Origin: Gammaproteobacteria bacterium
GTDB lineage: Bacteria; Pseudomonadota; Gammaproteobacteria; Xanthomonadales; Xanthomonadaceae
Assembly (NCBI GenBank): GCA_012510865.1
Contig: JAAZHF010000298.1
Coordinates: 1-8,698, forward strand
Direction of reading: 5' to 3'
DNA: 8,698 nucleotides
The notes under the pieces are model-generated. The model saw nothing but the letters and a program-made list of their open reading frames with translations. It had not been told where the DNA came from and did no database searches. A program made the position numbers and the translations under genes. Below are positions 6,982 through 8,698 of this stretch, in pieces; the first letter of the stretch is position 1, and each line of letters begins with the position of its first letter.

Positions 6982-7563
6982 ATGGACGGACTCCGGCTCA
7001 TCGTCGGGCTGGGCAACCCCGGCCCCGAACACGCACGGACCCGGCACAACGCCGGGTTCCGTTTTGTCGATGCCCTGGCGGATCGCGAAGGCGAGCGCTT
7101 CCGGGTCGACGGCAAGCTCTTCGGCGAGACCGCGCGCGTGCGGATCGCCGGCCACGAGGCCTGGCTGCTGAAGCCGGCCACCTACATGAACCTCAGCGGC
7201 AAGTCGGTGCTGGCCGCGCTGCGCTTCTGGAAGATCGAGCCGGAACAGGCGCTGCTCGTCCACGACGAGCTCGACCTGCCCCCGGGCACCGCCCGGCTGA
7301 AGTTCGATGGCGGCCACGGCGGCCAGAACGGCCTGCGCGACACCATGCGCCTCCTCGGGCACGGCCGCTTCCACCGGCTGCGCATCGGCATCGGCCATCC
7401 GGGACACCGGGACCGGGTCACGCCATGGGTGCTGGGGCGTCCATCGCCGGACGACGACCTCCTCATCGGGCGCGCCATCGACGACGCGATCGACGTGCTG
7501 CCGCTGGCCATGGCCGGCGACTTCAACGAAGCCATGAAGCGGCTGCACACCAACAGGGACTGA
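6982..7563 (+). CDS. pth: Peptidyl-tRNA hydrolase
   Basis: Pth cleaves peptidyl-tRNAs that drop off the ribosome and so recycles tRNA; it is a cytoplasmic monomer. The 193-residue product has normal length (E. coli 194). Active-site residues sit at E. coli numbering plus two: Asn12 in [10 protein letters not shown], catalytic His22 in TRHNAGF, Asn70 in [13 protein letters not shown], Asp95 in [10 protein letters not shown], and Asn116 in [11 protein letters not shown]. The C-terminal half has [23 protein letters not shown], also typical. ATG 6982 matches the family start, but no Shine-Dalgarno lies at normal distance; GGAGG is 20 nt away and inside the 13-bp hairpin. Translation may depend on coupling to rplY or be weak. 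The stop is 4 nt before ychF, so pth and ychF form a pair. Nothing is missing from the enzyme. Confidence 0.98.
   Translation: MDGLRLIVGLGNPGPEHARTRHNAGFRFVDALADREGERFRVDGKLFGETARVRIAGHEAWLLKPATYMNLSGKSVLAALRFWKIEPEQALLVHDELDLPPGTARLKFDGGHGGQNGLRDTMRLLGHGRFHRLRIGIGHPGHRDRVTPWVLGRPSPDDDLLIGRAIDDAIDVLPLAMAGDFNEAMKRLHTNRD
7555..7559 (+). promoter_or_regulatory. Shine-Dalgarno of ychF within the last codons of pth
   Basis: AGGGA lies 8 nt upstream of ATG 7568 and inside the pth reading frame. This gives ychF its own ribosome entry while keeping it close enough to pth for coupling. Confidence 0.6.
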
Positions 7564-7567
7564 CACC

Positions 7568-8659
7568 ATGGGCATCACATGCGGCATCGTCGGCCTGCCG
7601 AACGTCGGCAAGTCGACGCTTTTCAACGCCTTGACGCGCGCGGGCATCGCCGCGGCGAATTTCCCCTTCTGCACCATCGAGCCCAACGTGGGCGTGGTGC
7701 CGGTGCCGGACCCGCGCCTGAATGCGCTCGCCGGGATCATCAACCCGCAGCGCGTGGTGCCGACGGCGGTCGAGTTCGTCGACATCGCCGGCCTGGTCGC
7801 CGGCGCCGCGAGCGGGGAGGGCCTGGGCAACAAGTTCCTGGCGCACATCCGCGAGGTCGACGCCATCTGCCACGTGGTCCGCTGCTTCGAGCATCCGGAC
7901 GTCATCCACGTCGCCAACCGGGTGGACCCCATCGCCGACATCGAGACCATCGACACCGAGCTCGCGCTCGCGGACCTCGAGTCGGTGGACAAGGCGCTGC
8001 AGCGCGCCGAGCGCTCGGCGAAGACCGGCGACAAGGACGCGCGGGCGCGGCTCGAGGTCCTGCAGCGCGTGCGCGCCGGCCTGGACGCCGGCACGGCCGC
8101 GCGCGCCCTGGGGCTGTCCGAGGAGGACCGGGCAGCCGTCCGCGACCTGTTCCTGCTGACGCTGAAGCCGGTCATGTACGTGGCCAACGTCCTGGAGGAC
8201 GGCTTCGAGGACAATCCGCACCTCGACGCCGTGCGTGCCCGTGCGGCCGCCGAGGGCGCCGAGGTGGTGCCGGTCTCGGCCGCCATCGAGGAGGAGCTCA
8301 GCCAGCTCGACGAGGCCGACCGCGACGAGTTCCTGAAGGACCTGGGGCTGGACGAGCCCGGGCTCAACCGCGTGATCCGGGCGGCCTACCGCCTGCTCGG
8401 GCTGCAGACCTACTTCACCGCGGGCGTGAAGGAGGTCCGGGCGTGGACGGTCAAGGCCGGGTCCACCGCGCCCCAGGCCGCGGCCGTGATCCACACCGAC
8501 TTCGAGAAGGGCTTCATCCGCGCCGAGACCATCGGCTACGACGACTTCATCCGCTACCGGGGCGAGGCCGGTGCGCGCGAGGCCGGGCGCCTGCGCCTGG
8601 AGGGCAAGGACTACCGCGTGCAGGAGGGAGACATCCTGCATTTCCGCTTCAACGTCTGA
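7568..8659 (+). CDS. ychF: Ribosome-associated P-loop ATPase YchF (Obg/OLA1 family)
   Basis: YchF is a universal Obg-family P-loop protein that prefers ATP to GTP and associates with ribosomes; E. coli YchF is linked to translation initiation and the oxidative stress response. The product is 363 residues, the same as E. coli. Domains: G1 GLPNVGKS at 9-16, switch I region [10 protein letters not shown] at 31-40, G3 DIAGLV at 72-77 followed by [13 protein letters not shown], a coiled-coil helical insert at about 125-190, and G4 region [12 protein letters not shown] at 200-211. There NxxE (Asn207, Glu210) replaces the GTPase NKxD, which fits ATP specificity. A C-terminal TGS domain runs from about 278 ([28 protein letters not shown], ending ILHFRFNV). 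ATG 7568 has a good Shine-Dalgarno and follows pth by 4 nt. No anomalies. Confidence 0.98.
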   Translation: MGITCGIVGLPNVGKSTLFNALTRAGIAAANFPFCTIEPNVGVVPVPDPRLNALAGIINPQRVVPTAVEFVDIAGLVAGAASGEGLGNKFLAHIREVDAICHVVRCFEHPDVIHVANRVDPIADIETIDTELALADLESVDKALQRAERSAKTGDKDARARLEVLQRVRAGLDAGTAARALGLSEEDRAAVRDLFLLTLKPVMYVANVLEDGFEDNPHLDAVRARAAAEGAEVVPVSAAIEEELSQLDEADRDEFLKDLGLDEPGLNRVIRAAYRLLGLQTYFTAGVKEVRAWTVKAGSTAPQAAAVIHTDFEKGFIRAETIGYDDFIRYRGEAGAREAGRLRLEGKDYRVQEGDILHFRFNV

Positions 8660-8680
8660 CGCGGCGCCCGGACGGCCGCG
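8660..8680 (+). terminator. Possible U-less hairpin after ychF
   Basis: CGCGGC (8660-8665) and GCCGCG (8675-8680) form a 6-bp GC stem with a 9-nt loop directly after the ychF stop. There is no T run, and such stems are common by chance at this GC content. The last 18 bases of the window show nothing further. Confidence 0.22.
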
Positions 8681-8698
8681 CCCGCATCGGCCCGGGAC

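Noticed and set aside
6196..8367. 723-residue open frame on the minus strand across rplY, pth and ychF
   Set aside because: Shadow of high GC: it lies antisense to three unmistakable genes, has low-complexity Ala/Ser/Arg composition and no recognisable domain.
1..8698. Mobile element, CRISPR array, phage or defence system
   Set aside because: No transposase, integrase, direct-repeat array or terminal repeats. Every stretch is covered by housekeeping genes of even composition in a conserved order.

Overview
The window is very GC-rich, with almost every third codon position G or C. It carries a conserved gammaproteobacterial housekeeping block: prfA-hemA reading leftward, then a TPR gene, lolB, ispE, tRNA-Gln, prs, rplY, pth and ychF reading rightward. 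From memory the order matches the hemA-lolB-ipk-prs-rplY-pth-ychF region of Pseudomonas. The GC content and the RF1 and L25 sequences fit a Xanthomonadaceae-type genome (Lysobacter, Luteimonas or Xanthomonas relatives). That assignment is inference from protein resemblance and gene order, not from a marker gene.

Layout. Positions 1-530 (minus strand) hold the N-terminal half of release factor 1, cut by the window edge. It overlaps the 3' end of hemA (508-1806, minus), which encodes glutamyl-tRNA reductase. Only 30 bp separate the hemA start from the divergent TPR gene (1837-3582, plus). The TPR gene, lolB (3579-4229) and ispE (4226-5125) are joined by 4-bp start/stop overlaps, so they should be one translationally coupled unit. 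The ispE frame runs into tRNA-Gln(UUG) (5088-5164) and stops inside its anticodon loop. Then come prs (5204-6166), rplY (6274-6930), pth (6982-7563) and ychF (7568-8659). No stretch of 300 bases lacks a gene.

Function. Most products serve translation: RF1 ends peptides, Pth rescues peptidyl-tRNA, L25 binds 5S rRNA, YchF is a ribosome-associated ATPase, and tRNA-Gln decodes CAA and, by wobble, CAG. HemA opens tetrapyrrole synthesis, IspE works in the MEP isoprenoid pathway, Prs makes PRPP, and LolB receives lipoproteins at the outer membrane. The TPR protein is the only product without a defined role.

I found no mobile element, CRISPR array, defence system or unknown multigene system. The points of interest are in gene architecture: ispE sharing 38 bp with a tRNA gene, a promoter-like motif inside ispE built from codons rare for this DNA, an extended -10 element directly before the TPR start codon, and structured prs-rplY and rplY-pth spacers, the latter burying the only good Shine-Dalgarno of pth in a 13-bp hairpin.
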